Below, in pieces: positions 1-9,564 of a DNA stretch of 64,000 nt (position 1 is the stretch's first letter; the number at the start of each line of letters is the position of its first letter). The notes under the pieces are model-generated. The model had not been told where the DNA came from. It worked only from the letters and a program-made list of their open reading frames with translations, and searched no databases. The position numbers and the translations under genes are program-made. This DNA comes from Dyella halodurans. Lineage in GTDB: Bacteria > Pseudomonadota > Gammaproteobacteria > Xanthomonadales > Rhodanobacteraceae. Where the stretch lies: contig NZ_JAPDPF010000002.1 of NCBI RefSeq assembly GCF_026283925.1, forward strand, positions 186,001 to 250,000, read 5' to 3'.

Positions 1-2
1 CG

Positions 3-398
3 AAGTCACAGGTGACAGTCGATGGCGACCTCGCTGCCGCGCGGGCCGTCAGTGACAACACATCCGAGACGGAGGCGCTGTTGAAGGGTGCTAAGCCCGC
101 CGTACAGGTGCGCTTCGACGCCGTGCAGCGCGTGCTGATGTACACGATCACGTCGGCGGCCAAGGAGGGGCAGGATCCTCGCGGCTGGAAGCTGGAAGGC
201 TCCTCCGATGGCGTGCACTGGACCACGCTGGATCAGCGCCGTGGCGAATCGTTCCACTGGCGTCGGCAGGCCCGCGTGTTCGGGGTCACTCATCCAGGGG
301 ACTTCAGCTACTACCGCTTGCGTATCGAACAGAACGCTGCGACGCACGCCGTCGCCGTGTCCGAGATCGAGTGGCTCGGGTATTTGCCCCAGTCCTAA
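3..398 (+). CDS. C-terminal fragment of a secreted glycosidase (GH92-like) with F5/8 type C-like domain
   Basis: The reading frame is already open at the first base, so the 5' part of the gene lies outside the window; it ends at TAA 396-398. The roughly 130 visible residues look like a discoidin/F5-8 type C-like beta-sandwich: a WKLEGSSDG strand, a WTTLDQR strand, then YYRLRI and a final SEIEWLGY strand. This tail is typical of family 92 alpha-mannosidases of Xanthomonadaceae, which trim mannose-rich glycans in the periplasm. The GH92 assignment is by recall of similar C-termini, because the catalytic domain is not visible. Other carbohydrate-active enzymes carrying this domain are possible. 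A TonB receptor gene follows about 170 bp downstream, as is common in glycan-uptake loci. Confidence 0.55.
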   Translation, partial: KSQVTVDGDLAAARAVSDNTSETEALLKGAKPAVQVRFDAVQRVLMYTITSAAKEGQDPRGWKLEGSSDGVHWTTLDQRRGESFHWRRQARVFGVTHPGDFSYYRLRIEQNAATHAVAVSEIEWLGYLPQS

Positions 399-564
399 GT
401 AAACCAATGCAGGAAGGAACACGGTCGCGGGAGGACTCATCCTCGCGGCAAGGGGGAGGCTTTGCCTTCGTCAGGCCGAAAGGGTGGGGCGACCGCATAG
501 GAAGTCACCGTAGGGCGAGTCTTCGGCGGTGACCTGAAAACATCCGAGGGAGAACTGTTGCATC

Positions 565-3384
565 ATGAAACCGAACATCGCAGGAGCGTTTGCTACATCC
601 TTGTTGGCACTATCGATCACCCAGGCCCTGGCCACCGAGGTCGATCTGGCCACGCCATCCCAGTCCGCGCAGGCAACGCCGGCGCAGGACGACAGCAGCA
701 AGACCGACCCTACCGACAAGGGCGGCAAGGCCAAGAAGCTCGAAGCCGTGCAGGTGACCGGATCGCTGATTCCGCGGGCCCAGATCGAAGGGCCCTCGCC
801 CATCACCACCATCACCGCGAAGGATATTGACCGCCAGGGCTTTGCCGATACGTTTGAAGCGCTGCGCGCGCTGCCCATTGCGAACGGATCGGTACAGGAC
901 CCGCAGCAGACCGGTGGCTACACGCCTGGCGCCAAGACGATCAGCCTATTCGGCCTCAGTCCGAGCTTTACGCTGACCTTGCTCAACGGTCGGCCGATGG
1001 CAAGCTATCCGCTTGCCTACAACGGCAACAACAACATCACCGATATCTCGAATATCCCGGTCGGCCTGATCGACCATATCGATGTCTTGACTGGTGGCCA
1101 ATCGTCGGTCTACGGCTCGGCAGCGATCGCAGGCGTGGTCAACATCGTGCTCAAGGACCATATCGAAGGCACCCATATGAGCCTGCGTTATGGCGAATAC
1201 ACCGATGGTGGCGGCGCCAGCAAGCGCTTCCAGCTCAGTTCCGGCCATCAGTGGGGAGCACTCGAGGTCAGTGGCGGCCTGCAGTTGTCCAAGGAAGATC
1301 CGGTCTACGCGTACCAGCGTAGCTACATCGATTCCTACGACGACGATCCCACCGGGAAGGGGGCGGTCAACTCGCGAACCTTCCTGCGCATGGCCGAGGG
1401 CAGCAATCCGCACTACATCGACCCCGGCGCAGCGACGTGCGCGCCGCTGAGCAACCTTTACGATGGCAGCACCACGTACAGCTACCGGGCCGGATCGAAC
1501 CTCGGTTACTACTGCGGCAGCCCCAAGAATGTCGGCTATGCCACGCTCGCCAACCAGAGCACGGACGCGAACGGTTCGCTGTTCGTGCGTTACCACGTCA
1601 ACGACAACACCGAACTGTATTCGGACATGCTGTACAGCTACAGCAATCCGACCTATTCGGGCGGCAGCCCGTTCTGGAACCAGACGTTTTACAACCAGGC
1701 CAGCGGCCAATACGAGCAGTGGCAACGCATTTTCGCGCCGGAGGAAGTGGGCCTGGATGCCAAGGACCAGCATGTCTTCACGCGCAGCTACAACGTCAGC
1801 ATGGGCGTGCGCGGCGGCATCGGCAACTCAAGCTGGAATTACGATGCCTACTACAACCGCTCCCAGTCCGATGTCGTGCGCCGGTCCACCGACTTCCTGG
1901 CCAATAACGGTATCGATGCCTACTACCTCGGCCCGCAATTGGGTACGGACGCAAGCGGCTATCCGATTTTTTCGCCGAATTTAGATCGATTGTATCAGCC
2001 GTTGACGCGCGCCCTTTACGACCAGTTCTCCGCTACCAACCGGGCCGACTCCATGGCCTGGACCCAGAACGAGACGGTAACCGCCAACACCACCAGCTTG
2101 TTCTCGCTGCCCGCGGGCGACGTCGGTTTCGCGGCCATCGTGCAGAACAGCAACGAACGCTTCGATAATCGCTCCGCCAGCCCGCTGGCCGACGAGGGCT
2201 ATTTCCGTGGCGTGACGGGGAGCACCACCGCATCCGGCAAGCGGAGTCAATACGCGTTCGGTGGCGAAATGCGGATACCTCTGCTGCAGCAGTTGACCGC
2301 CAACGTGTCCACGCGTTACGACAAGTACAGCTATGCGGGCGGTGGCAATGGCAAGGCGACCTATAAACTGGGTCTGGAATATCGTCCTATCGACACCTTG
2401 TTGCTTCGCGGCAGCTACGCCACTGCGTTCCGCGCCCCGGACATGTTCTATTTGTTCTCGTCGCGCAGCAGTGGTTATTCCCAGTCCACCGACTATTACA
2501 AGTGTCGGGAAGCCGGCTACAACTCGCAAACCTACGGCGACTGCGCGCAATCGGGTACATCGATGCTGGCCGTGAGCTCGGGCAATACGGCACTGAAGGA
2601 CATTACCGCGAAATCCTTCACGTACGGTTTCGTGTGGTCCACCTCGGACAATCGCCTTAGCTGGTCGGTCGATTACAACGCCGTCCGCATCTCCAACGAG
2701 GTGGTGACGCTGAGTACCGATGAGATCCTGTCGCAGGAGGCCAATTGTCGCCTCGGTGTGTCGGAGAACGGGCAGACCAGCTATGACATCAACTCACCCA
2801 CGTGCCGCGAAGTGCTTGGCGAGGTGAAACGACTGCCGTCGACCGACCCGATCAACCCCGGTGGCATACAGGAGGTGGATACCTATCCGATCAACGTGGC
2901 GTCTGAATTCCAGTCGGGCATACAGTCCTCACTGAGCTATCACCTGCCAACCGCCTCCATCGGCATGTTCCAGTTCAATCTGGACTATTACGACGAGCTC
3001 AGGCACACCTACCAGGAGAAGGCGGGCGACCCCACGCTCAACTACCTGTGCTGCTCCAACTCCGACGAGTTCAAGAGCCGCGTGAGCGGGTCGGCTACCT
3101 GGACCATCGGCAAGTGGAGCAGCACGCTGTTCGGCGTCCGCAATGGCACGACCTGGAATGCGATCGGCACGCAGAAGGACGTCGGTCCATGGATCACCTT
3201 CAACGGTAGCGTGAACTATAAGGTGACGCCCAAGGCAACGATTTCGCTGATCGCCAACAACATCGCCAACAAGCGTCCGCCGGTCGACACCACCAACGGA
3301 AGCTGGCCGTACTATGACGAGGGTAACTACAGCGCCTTGGGCCGGGCGGTCTACCTGGAGCTCGGTTTCGACTTCGGAAGCTGA
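565..3384 (+). CDS. TonB-dependent outer-membrane receptor
   Basis: A 939-residue outer-membrane transporter that would bind a substrate and import it with energy from TonB-ExbBD. A signal peptide is followed by a low-complexity linker ending KAKKLEAVQVTGSLI. The plug domain comes next (about residues 55-200) with the typical LLNGRPMASYP and VLTGGQSSVYGSAAIAGVVN motifs. The remaining part reads as a 22-strand barrel rich in alternating aromatic residues and ends in LELGFDFGS rather than a terminal Phe. The start is the ATG preceded by GGGAGAA. The protein resembles the large peptide/carbohydrate-type receptors of Xanthomonadales. The substrate cannot be read from sequence; the neighbouring catabolic operon suggests an amino-acid conjugate, but the upstream glycosidase allows a glycan. 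Confidence 0.9.
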   Translation: MKPNIAGAFATSLLALSITQALATEVDLATPSQSAQATPAQDDSSKTDPTDKGGKAKKLEAVQVTGSLIPRAQIEGPSPITTITAKDIDRQGFADTFEALRALPIANGSVQDPQQTGGYTPGAKTISLFGLSPSFTLTLLNGRPMASYPLAYNGNNNITDISNIPVGLIDHIDVLTGGQSSVYGSAAIAGVVNIVLKDHIEGTHMSLRYGEYTDGGGASKRFQLSSGHQWGALEVSGGLQLSKEDPVYAYQRSYIDSYDDDPTGKGAVNSRTFLRMAEGSNPHYIDPGAATCAPLSNLYDGSTTYSYRAGSNLGYYCGSPKNVGYATLANQSTDANGSLFVRYHVNDNTELYSDMLYSYSNPTYSGGSPFWNQTFYNQASGQYEQWQRIFAPEEVGLDAKDQHVFTRSYNVSMGVRGGIGNSSWNYDAYYNRSQSDVVRRSTDFLANNGIDAYYLGPQLGTDASGYPIFSPNLDRLYQPLTRALYDQFSATNRADSMAWTQNETVTANTTSLFSLPAGDVGFAAIVQNSNERFDNRSASPLADEGYFRGVTGSTTASGKRSQYAFGGEMRIPLLQQLTANVSTRYDKYSYAGGGNGKATYKLGLEYRPIDTLLLRGSYATAFRAPDMFYLFSSRSSGYSQSTDYYKCREAGYNSQTYGDCAQSGTSMLAVSSGNTALKDITAKSFTYGFVWSTSDNRLSWSVDYNAVRISNEVVTLSTDEILSQEANCRLGVSENGQTSYDINSPTCREVLGEVKRLPSTDPINPGGIQEVDTYPINVASEFQSGIQSSLSYHLPTASIGMFQFNLDYYDELRHTYQEKAGDPTLNYLCCSNSDEFKSRVSGSATWTIGKWSSTLFGVRNGTTWNAIGTQKDVGPWITFNGSVNYKVTPKATISLIANNIANKRPPVDTTNGSWPYYDEGNYSALGRAVYLELGFDFGS

Positions 3385-3392
3385 TGCTCATG

Positions 3393-3431
3393 TGCCTCGT
3401 GCGGGCAGGCTTTGCCTCTGCGCACGAGGCA
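3393..3431 (+). terminator. Stem-loop after the TonB receptor gene
   Basis: An 11-bp perfect inverted repeat (TGCCTCGTGCG at 3393-3403 and its complement at 3421-3431) lies 9 bp after the receptor stop codon, with a 17-nt loop. There is no U-tract, so it may be a transcript-stabilising hairpin instead of an intrinsic terminator. Confidence 0.5.
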
Positions 3432-3474
3432 TCTACGCATCATCGACATGCAACGGCGGGTACCGAGTTCCAGC

Positions 3475-3630
3475 TCATGCCGGTGGCGTACGCCGCAAGT
3501 CCTCGGTGTCCACGGTGTGGAAGCGGCGCTTGAAAGCGACTTCACCTGACGGTGCTTCTTCCGGCTCGCGTGCATAGCGATGGCCGGCGTAGATCGCCTG
3601 GGCGATCAGGCCGGGGGCCCCGGCGTCGCC
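3475..3630 (-). pseudogene. Relic of the C-terminus of a TMADH-like flavoprotein gene
   Basis: Read on the minus strand, these bases encode 51 codons ending in TGA (3475-3477) that align without gaps to the last 51 codons of the intact flavoprotein gene ending at 4723; by hand count 40 of 51 residues agree, for example AIYAGHRYARE and the ending DLRR-x-PP. Upstream of base 3630 the match becomes gapped and is lost within about 30 bp, and a stop lies in frame near 3700, so no functional gene remains. The substitutions are mostly conservative, which suggests a once-functional paralogue deleted except for its 3' end, not a recent copy. It sits between the first TonB receptor and the DUF5694 gene. 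Confidence 0.85.
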
Positions 3631-3744
3631 AGCAAGCCAGTGCCGGCATCGCGGTTTGGCGGAGGCTGCTGATACGGCAATCGCCGTAGCATGAAATTAC
3701 GCTGCCGAGGGCATTAAGATGCCCATTCAAGCGAGGGACCGTTC

Positions 3745-4611
3745 ATGCTACGAAACGTCGCGCGAGTTGTATTCCAGCTGATCGCCTGCGCCTTGGCGCC
3801 CAGCCTGGCTTACGCGGCCGAGTCTCCGCCAGAGATCATGTTTCTCGGCGTATTCCACCTGTCGAATCCAGGCAAGGACGCGGTCAACGTCAGCGTGGAC
3901 GATGTGCGGGCGCCACGGCGGCAGCAAGAGCTGCAGGCGCTCAGCGAGGCACTTGCAAAGTTCCGGCCGACGATTATCGCGGTAGAGCGACCGCAAGCTG
4001 ATCAGGCGCATCTCGATGAACTTTTCCAGGCTTACAGCGATGGCAGTCGCTCATTGTCCGTAAGCGAGGACGAGCAAATTGGCATGCGGCTGGCCAGGAT
4101 CGCAGGTGTACGCGGCGTCGTGGGCGTGGACTCAAACTCCACCAAGCCGCCGGTCAGCGAAGATCTCTACGATTTCGAAGCTGCGGCGCAGCGCTTTGGG
4201 CAATCGGACGTACTCGTTGCGGTCAATGCGCGCAACCAGCGGCGCGTCGACGTGGTGATGGATGCGCTCAAGCGCGGCACCATCGTGGACGCACTGGGGG
4301 AAGCGAATCGGCCAGACTTCCTCGCGGCGTTTCGCAAGGAGTCGTTGAACTATCTTCGTATCACCAAGGGCGACGAGACGCCGGGCGCAAACTGGTTGCA
4401 GTTTTGGTACGGCCGCAATCTTCGCATCGTCGGCCGGCTCGCGGCCCTGGCCAAGCCATCGGACCGTATCCTGGTGATCTTTGGTTTTGGCCACGTTCCG
4501 CTGCTCCAGGAATTTGCGCAGCAGTCGGGATTTTTCACCGTCGTCGACCCTCAGCCTTTTCTTCGCGATGCGGCAGAACGGTTGAAGCATGCAAGGGACA
4601 AAAAGGGGTGA
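3745..4611 (+). CDS. Secreted DUF5694 / TraB-Tiki-like protein
   Basis: A 288-residue protein with a clear signal peptide (positive start, hydrophobic core, cleavage near AYAAES). It contains LGVFHLSNPGKD near the start of the mature part, TIIAVERP, WYGRNLRIVGRL and GFGHVPLLQEFA near the end. Such HF/ERP/GHV motifs are characteristic of the DUF5694 group, related to the TraB/Tiki/EreA fold, which often binds metal through conserved His and Glu. Its cellular job is not established. It is a lone gene, convergent with the catabolic operon that ends at 4723. A periplasmic or surface hydrolase role is an inference only. Confidence 0.7.
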   Translation: MLRNVARVVFQLIACALAPSLAYAAESPPEIMFLGVFHLSNPGKDAVNVSVDDVRAPRRQQELQALSEALAKFRPTIIAVERPQADQAHLDELFQAYSDGSRSLSVSEDEQIGMRLARIAGVRGVVGVDSNSTKPPVSEDLYDFEAAAQRFGQSDVLVAVNARNQRRVDVVMDALKRGTIVDALGEANRPDFLAAFRKESLNYLRITKGDETPGANWLQFWYGRNLRIVGRLAALAKPSDRILVIFGFGHVPLLQEFAQQSGFFTVVDPQPFLRDAAERLKHARDKKG

Positions 4612-4722
4612 GGCGGGGCGGCTGTGCCTGACATGCGCGGCGCGGTCCGTGCTGACATATTGAACCCTGCGGCGGGTACGCAGTTTCTGGCGCTCGACCT
4701 CCGAGGACGTGAGCCCCCCAGC

Positions 4723-6810
4723 TCATGGCGGTGGCATGCGTCGCAAATCGTCGGCGTCTGCCGTGTGGAAATGGCGCTGGAAGGCAACCTCGCCTGCTGG
4801 CGCTTCTTCCAGTTCGCGCGCATAGCGATGACCAGCGTAGATCGCGTGGGCGATTAGGCCGGGTGCCTCGGCATCGCCAATGCAGCGTAGCGACTGGATC
4901 CCGGCATCGGACCAGTCCGCCTCGCGTCGGAGGAGTTCCTGGTACAGCGCGTCGGCGGGCAGGCGTGAGGTGACCATGACGATGGCGTCGCAGGGGCGCT
5001 CGTGGCGCAGGCCGTCCCAGCCGTTTTCAAGGGTCAGGGTGGTGTCGGTGAAGTCGGCGATGTTGTGCGACACGATGACCTCGATACCCTGCTTGGCCAT
5101 GCGTTTGCGGATATGGCGATAGTCCAGCGTGTTCACGCTCCAGGGCGCGACGCTGTCCTCCGGTGTCACGTAGGTGACCTCACAGCCCTGCTGACGCAGC
5201 AGGTCGGCGGCGACACTCGCGTGGTAGAAACCGTCGTCATCGAACACCACGACGCGGCCGCTCGGCATGCGCCCATCCAGCAAGTCGTCGGGCGTGAACA
5301 CGCGCGGATGGTCGGCAAGCTCGGCGATGCCGAGGCCGTTGCTGCGTCCAAAGCCGTCGCGGCGCCAATGGCATCCGGTGGCGAGCACCACATGTTCGGC
5401 GCCAAAATCCAGTACGTCCTGTGCGCTGAGCACGGAGTCGAGATAAAGGGAGACGTTGGAGAGCTTGCCGATCTGGCCGACGCGCCAGTCACGCACACGC
5501 GCCCATTCGGCCAGGCCCGGCAGGCGCGCTTCGCGGGTGACGCGGCCGCCCAGTTCACGCCGCGCCTCGGCGAGGCTGACCTCGTAGCCGCGCTGGCCAA
5601 GCGCGCGCGCGGCCTCAAGGCCGGCGGGGCCGCCGCCCACGACCAGCACGCGACTTGCCGTGCGACGAGGCTGGATGCGTTCGGGGTGCCAGCCCTTGCG
5701 CCATTCCTCGCCCATGGTCGGGTTCTGCGTGCAGCGGATCGGCGAGATGGTCATGTCGCCCGACACACAGATGTTGCAGCCGATGCATTCGCGGATGTCG
5801 TCGATCCTGCCTTCCTCTATCTTGCGCGGCAGGAACGGATCGGCGATTGACGGTCGCGCGGCGCCGATCATGTCGAGCACGCCACGGCGAATCTGCGAAA
5901 CCATGGTGTCCGGCGAGGTGAAGCGGCCGACGCCGACGACGGGTTTGCTGGTGGTTTTCTTGACGAAGTCGATGAACGGTTCCTGCGCGCCTTCGGCGGC
6001 AAAGCGCGACGGCACGGAGTCGTTGTACCAAGCGGCGAGATTGACGTCCCAAAGATCCGGCAGTTCGGCCAGCAGGCCGACGATGTCCTGCGCTTCGGCG
6101 AGTTCCACGCCGCTGGGACCGAGCAGTTCATCGGTGGCGAAGCGCAGGGCCACGGCGCAGGTATCGCCAACCGCGTCGCGCGTGTCGGCGAGCACTTCGC
6201 GCAGCAGGCGCACGCGATTTTCCAGCGAACCGCCGTATTCATCGCTGCGCTGGTTGCGGCGACGCTGCAGGAAATGCATCGGCAGCGAGAGGTCGTGTGC
6301 GGCATAGACGTAGACGATGTCCATGCCCGCGCGCTTGCCGCGCAGGGCGGCCTCGCGATGCCAGCGCCGGTATTCGCGGATGTCATGGCGCGTCATGGCA
6401 CGCGCCTGCGAGGGATAACCGTATTTCGAGACCTGGTGCGACGGAGCCAGCAGCACTTCGCGCGAGTACAGGTTCGAAGCGGTAGGGCCGTTATGCGACA
6501 GCTCCACGGCCGCCAGCGCGCCGTGGGCGTGGACCTTGTCGCACATCAGGGCCAGTGCGGGGATGTCGCGGTCGTCCCAGAGCCGCGCTTCCACGTACGG
6601 CGTGAGGTCGCTGCTCGGATGGATTTCGCACTCTTCAGTCGAGATCACCGCCCAGCCGCCCTCGGCCTTGATCTCGCGCATGGCCGCGTGGGCCAGCGGC
6701 ATCGCGTGACCCATGCCATTGCAATGCGGTACCTGGAAGAAGCGGTTCTTGGCCGTTACCGGGCCGATCTTCAGCGGCGTGAAAAGGATGTCGTAGCGAG
6801 GGTCGCGCAT
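4723..6810 (-). CDS. Trimethylamine-dehydrogenase-like FMN/4Fe-4S flavoprotein
   Basis: A 695-residue oxidative demethylase of the trimethylamine/dimethylamine dehydrogenase family. The N-terminal TIM barrel (about residues 1-340) has Cys30 in QVPHCNG, equivalent to the cysteinyl-FMN residue of TMADH, and YVYAAHD plus AWYND, which keep the catalytic Tyr-His-Asp set. The 4Fe-4S cluster motif is CIGCNIC followed by a fourth Cys in IRCTQN. The C-terminal half has a GGGPAGLEAARALG dinucleotide fold and ends GDAEAPGLIA. By alignment from memory, two of three aromatic-bowl residues of TMADH are acidic here (Glu60 for Tyr60, Asp in CVSGD for Trp355). The substrate is therefore probably not trimethylamine but another N-methyl compound. 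It is the last gene of the minus-strand operon, 123 bp after the permease. Confidence 0.85.
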   Translation of the reverse strand: MRDPRYDILFTPLKIGPVTAKNRFFQVPHCNGMGHAMPLAHAAMREIKAEGGWAVISTEECEIHPSSDLTPYVEARLWDDRDIPALALMCDKVHAHGALAAVELSHNGPTASNLYSREVLLAPSHQVSKYGYPSQARAMTRHDIREYRRWHREAALRGKRAGMDIVYVYAAHDLSLPMHFLQRRRNQRSDEYGGSLENRVRLLREVLADTRDAVGDTCAVALRFATDELLGPSGVELAEAQDIVGLLAELPDLWDVNLAAWYNDSVPSRFAAEGAQEPFIDFVKKTTSKPVVGVGRFTSPDTMVSQIRRGVLDMIGAARPSIADPFLPRKIEEGRIDDIRECIGCNICVSGDMTISPIRCTQNPTMGEEWRKGWHPERIQPRRTASRVLVVGGGPAGLEAARALGQRGYEVSLAEARRELGGRVTREARLPGLAEWARVRDWRVGQIGKLSNVSLYLDSVLSAQDVLDFGAEHVVLATGCHWRRDGFGRSNGLGIAELADHPRVFTPDDLLDGRMPSGRVVVFDDDGFYHASVAADLLRQQGCEVTYVTPEDSVAPWSVNTLDYRHIRKRMAKQGIEVIVSHNIADFTDTTLTLENGWDGLRHERPCDAIVMVTSRLPADALYQELLRREADWSDAGIQSLRCIGDAEAPGLIAHAIYAGHRYARELEEAPAGEVAFQRHFHTADADDLRRMPPP

Positions 6811-6933
6811 GGTTGGAACCTGTTCTTTGGCTGTACGTGGGGCGCGCTGAAAGCGATTTGCGCAGAGCGATGGAGTGTAGGTCGGGACATCGCCGAGTGA
6901 TGACGCGGAAGGACGGGCACGTGGGCCCGGCCC

Positions 6934-8247
6934 TTAGACCTTGACGGGGGTGACGGCGTGCCGGCGCAAGCGCATGAAGGCATACAGCGGCAGGCCCGCG
7001 GCCATCAGGGCGAGGGCGAGCAGGAAGGGTTCCTCGCCGCTGCCGATGAAGGCGAAGACCACATAAAGCGCACCGGTGATGGCGACCAGCAGTGCTCGGC
7101 GTCTGAGCTGGGCTACCTCGCCGCGACGCCACAGCACGGCGAGCGCGAGGGAGCAGCACAGATACAGCGGCAGGTTGGCGGCGGTCACGACCCGGGTGAG
7201 GAAGGTGAAGGCGGCGACCAGCGAGTTGCTGTAGCTCATCCAGATCATGATCGACGCGAGCACGCCGGTGACGACCAGGGCGATAGCGGGAGCGCCGTGC
7301 CGATTGTTGCGCGCGAACACGGCGGGCAGCACGCCGTTGACGGCCATGGTCCGGGTGAGTTCGCCGACCAGCAGGGTCCAGCCATTGAGCGCGCCGAGCC
7401 CGCTCACCACCACGAATAGCGACAGCCAGCGTCCGACGCCGGCGCCGACATAGCGGTCCATCAGCATGGCGAACGGTGCGCCGGAGTCGGCCAGCTCCGT
7501 TTGCTTGATCAGCAGGATCGGCACGGTGGAGACGACGATATAGACCAGTGCGGTCAGCACGGTTCCCGCCATGGTGGCGCGAGGGATCGTGCGTCCCGGG
7601 TTGTCGACGCGACCCGCCGGAATGCTGGCCGATTCGATGCCGAGCATGGCGTACAGGGCTATGGTCGACGCCGCCATCACGCCGGACAGCGTCACCGGCG
7701 TTACAGGAGGATGGGCGACGAAGGTGGCTGGCGTGATCAGCAGGATCCAGCCGCCAAGCAGCGCAATGGCGACCATGGGCAGCAGCTTCAGCACGGTGGT
7801 GACGATTTGCACGCCACCGCCCGTGCGCACACCCAGCAGGTTGACGGCCACGAACGACCACAACAGGCCCAGGGCGAACAGCGCCGGCTGGATCCTGCCC
7901 AGGTCCGGCATCACCACGGTGATATAGCCTACGACGCCGGTGGCCAGCGCCGCATTGGTGAGCCACAACGACACCCAGTACGCCCACAGCGCCATATACG
8001 CCGGCAGCTCGCCGAGGGTGCTGCGGATATAGCCGTAGGGACCATCGGCGCCTGGCAAGGCGTGCGAGAGATGCGCGAACACGCGTGCCAGGACCAGGCA
8101 GCCGGCCAGGGTGACCACCCAGCCGATCAGCGCATTGAAGCCGTACGGAGCGAGCGACGCGGGCAGGATGAAGATGCCCATGCCAATGACATTGCCTACC
8201 ACCAGGGCAGTGCAGGTCCAGAAACCGATCTTGTTGCCGTCGCTCAT
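6934..8247 (-). CDS. APC-family amino acid permease
   Basis: About 437 residues forming some 12 transmembrane helices. The N-terminus carries the APC helix-1 signature GNVIGMGIFILP, which in AdiC-type exchangers binds the substrate amino and carboxyl groups. It most resembles the basic amino acid/amine antiporter branch. The ATG at 8247 is preferred over a TTG 15 bp upstream because it has a purine-rich AAGAG before it. The preceding gene stops only 18 bp upstream, so the two are co-transcribed. In this operon the protein would bring the amino compound released by periplasmic hydrolysis into the cytoplasm. The exact substrate is unknown. Confidence 0.85.
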   Translation of the reverse strand: MSDGNKIGFWTCTALVVGNVIGMGIFILPASLAPYGFNALIGWVVTLAGCLVLARVFAHLSHALPGADGPYGYIRSTLGELPAYMALWAYWVSLWLTNAALATGVVGYITVVMPDLGRIQPALFALGLLWSFVAVNLLGVRTGGGVQIVTTVLKLLPMVAIALLGGWILLITPATFVAHPPVTPVTLSGVMAASTIALYAMLGIESASIPAGRVDNPGRTIPRATMAGTVLTALVYIVVSTVPILLIKQTELADSGAPFAMLMDRYVGAGVGRWLSLFVVVSGLGALNGWTLLVGELTRTMAVNGVLPAVFARNNRHGAPAIALVVTGVLASIMIWMSYSNSLVAAFTFLTRVVTAANLPLYLCCSLALAVLWRRGEVAQLRRRALLVAITGALYVVFAFIGSGEEPFLLALALMAAGLPLYAFMRLRRHAVTPVKV

Positions 8248-8265
8248 GTCTGCGCTCTTCAAGGG

Positions 8266-9564
8266 TTAGTCGAGGGAAACCGGCCGTCCGTCCTTGACCA
8301 CGCCCTGCACCTGGCGCAGGCACTCGACGTTCTGCAGCGGATCGCAGGCCACGGCCACCAGGTCGGCGGCCTTGTTGGGTGCGATCGAGCCCAGTTCCTT
8401 CTCCTTGCCCATGAGGCGCGCCGCATCGATGGTGGCTGCACGGATCGCCTGTAGCGGTGTCATGCCGTAACGAACCATGTACGCGAACTGGCGGGCGTTG
8501 TCACCATGCGGATAAACGCCCGCATCCGTGCCGAACGCAATATGCACGCCGGCCTTGACGGCCTTGCGGAAGCCCTCGCGCTGGGCCTCGGTGGTTTCGG
8601 TGTTCTTGCGCAGCTTCTCGGCCGACCAGCCCTCGCTGCGGCCGACGCTGTCGATGTAGTCGCCGTTGTAGATGTCGGCGACCAGCCAGGTGCCGTGCTG
8701 CTTCATCAGCGCGATACCCTCGTCGTCGATCAACGAGCCGTGTTCGATCGAGCGCACGCCTGCGCGCACCGCGCGCTTGATGCCCTCGGCGCCATGCGCG
8801 TGCGCGGCCACAAACTTGCCACGCTTGGCGGCTTCCTCCACCGCGGCGTGGATCTCCGCTTCGGTGTACTCCGATTGCCCCGGTTCGGTGCCGTCGGTGA
8901 GTACCGCGCCGGTGGCGATCACCTTGATCAGGTCGGCGCCATGGTCGAGGATGATGTCCACATGCCGGCGCACGTCGTCGACGCCCTTGGACACGCCGCG
9001 ACGAAACTCCATCGGCACTTCGGTGCCCGCTGGCAGTCCGGTGATCTCGCCACCGCCGCCCGGGATCGTGATATACGCGCCGGCGACGAACATGCGCGGC
9101 CCCGGCACCTCGCCCGCGTTGATCGCATCGCGCAGCGCGATGTCGGCGAAGCCGCGATAGACGCCGACGTCGCGCACCGTGGTGAAGCCGGCGCGCAAGG
9201 TATCGCGTGCGTTCTTTGCGCCAATGAAGGCGTCGCGCGCCGGGTTGCTCTTCAACGCCGCGCCGGGGTCGGCAGACTCGGTCTCATCGGCGATATGGGT
9301 GTGCATGTCCATCAGCCCCGGCACCACGGTGTAGCCAGTCCAGTCCAGGACCTTCGCGCCGCTGCCGGCAGCAGCGGACCAGGGCTGCACGCTGACGACG
9401 CGACCGGCCTGGATGGTGACGGCCTGGTCGGCCAGCATCTTGCCGGTGTCGACGTCGAGCAGGTGGCCGGCATGCACGACCGTGCGCTGCGCGCCCTCGG
9501 CCGCAGCAGGCAGGGCCGCGAGCACCGCGATGGCGCAGAACAGGCTGGACAGCTTCATCCTCAT
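8266..9564 (-). CDS. Secreted metal-dependent amidohydrolase (imidazolonepropionase/prolidase-like)
   Basis: A 432-residue member of the amidohydrolase superfamily with a signal peptide (LFCAIAVLAALPAAAEG), so it acts in the periplasm or outside. The metal-site motifs are all visible: HTH in MDMHTHIADE, a Lys in LIKVIATGA, His in VAAHAHG, His in SIEHGS and Asp in FGTDAG. Relatives include secreted Xaa-Pro and Xaa-Arg dipeptidases and organophosphate or lactam hydrolases, so it probably splits an amide or cyclic amide. Its start overlaps the stop of the Rieske gene in ATGA (9561-9564). The context suggests that it releases the N-methylated amino compound. Confidence 0.85.
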   Translation of the reverse strand: MRMKLSSLFCAIAVLAALPAAAEGAQRTVVHAGHLLDVDTGKMLADQAVTIQAGRVVSVQPWSAAAGSGAKVLDWTGYTVVPGLMDMHTHIADETESADPGAALKSNPARDAFIGAKNARDTLRAGFTTVRDVGVYRGFADIALRDAINAGEVPGPRMFVAGAYITIPGGGGEITGLPAGTEVPMEFRRGVSKGVDDVRRHVDIILDHGADLIKVIATGAVLTDGTEPGQSEYTEAEIHAAVEEAAKRGKFVAAHAHGAEGIKRAVRAGVRSIEHGSLIDDEGIALMKQHGTWLVADIYNGDYIDSVGRSEGWSAEKLRKNTETTEAQREGFRKAVKAGVHIAFGTDAGVYPHGDNARQFAYMVRYGMTPLQAIRAATIDAARLMGKEKELGSIAPNKAADLVAVACDPLQNVECLRQVQGVVKDGRPVSLD

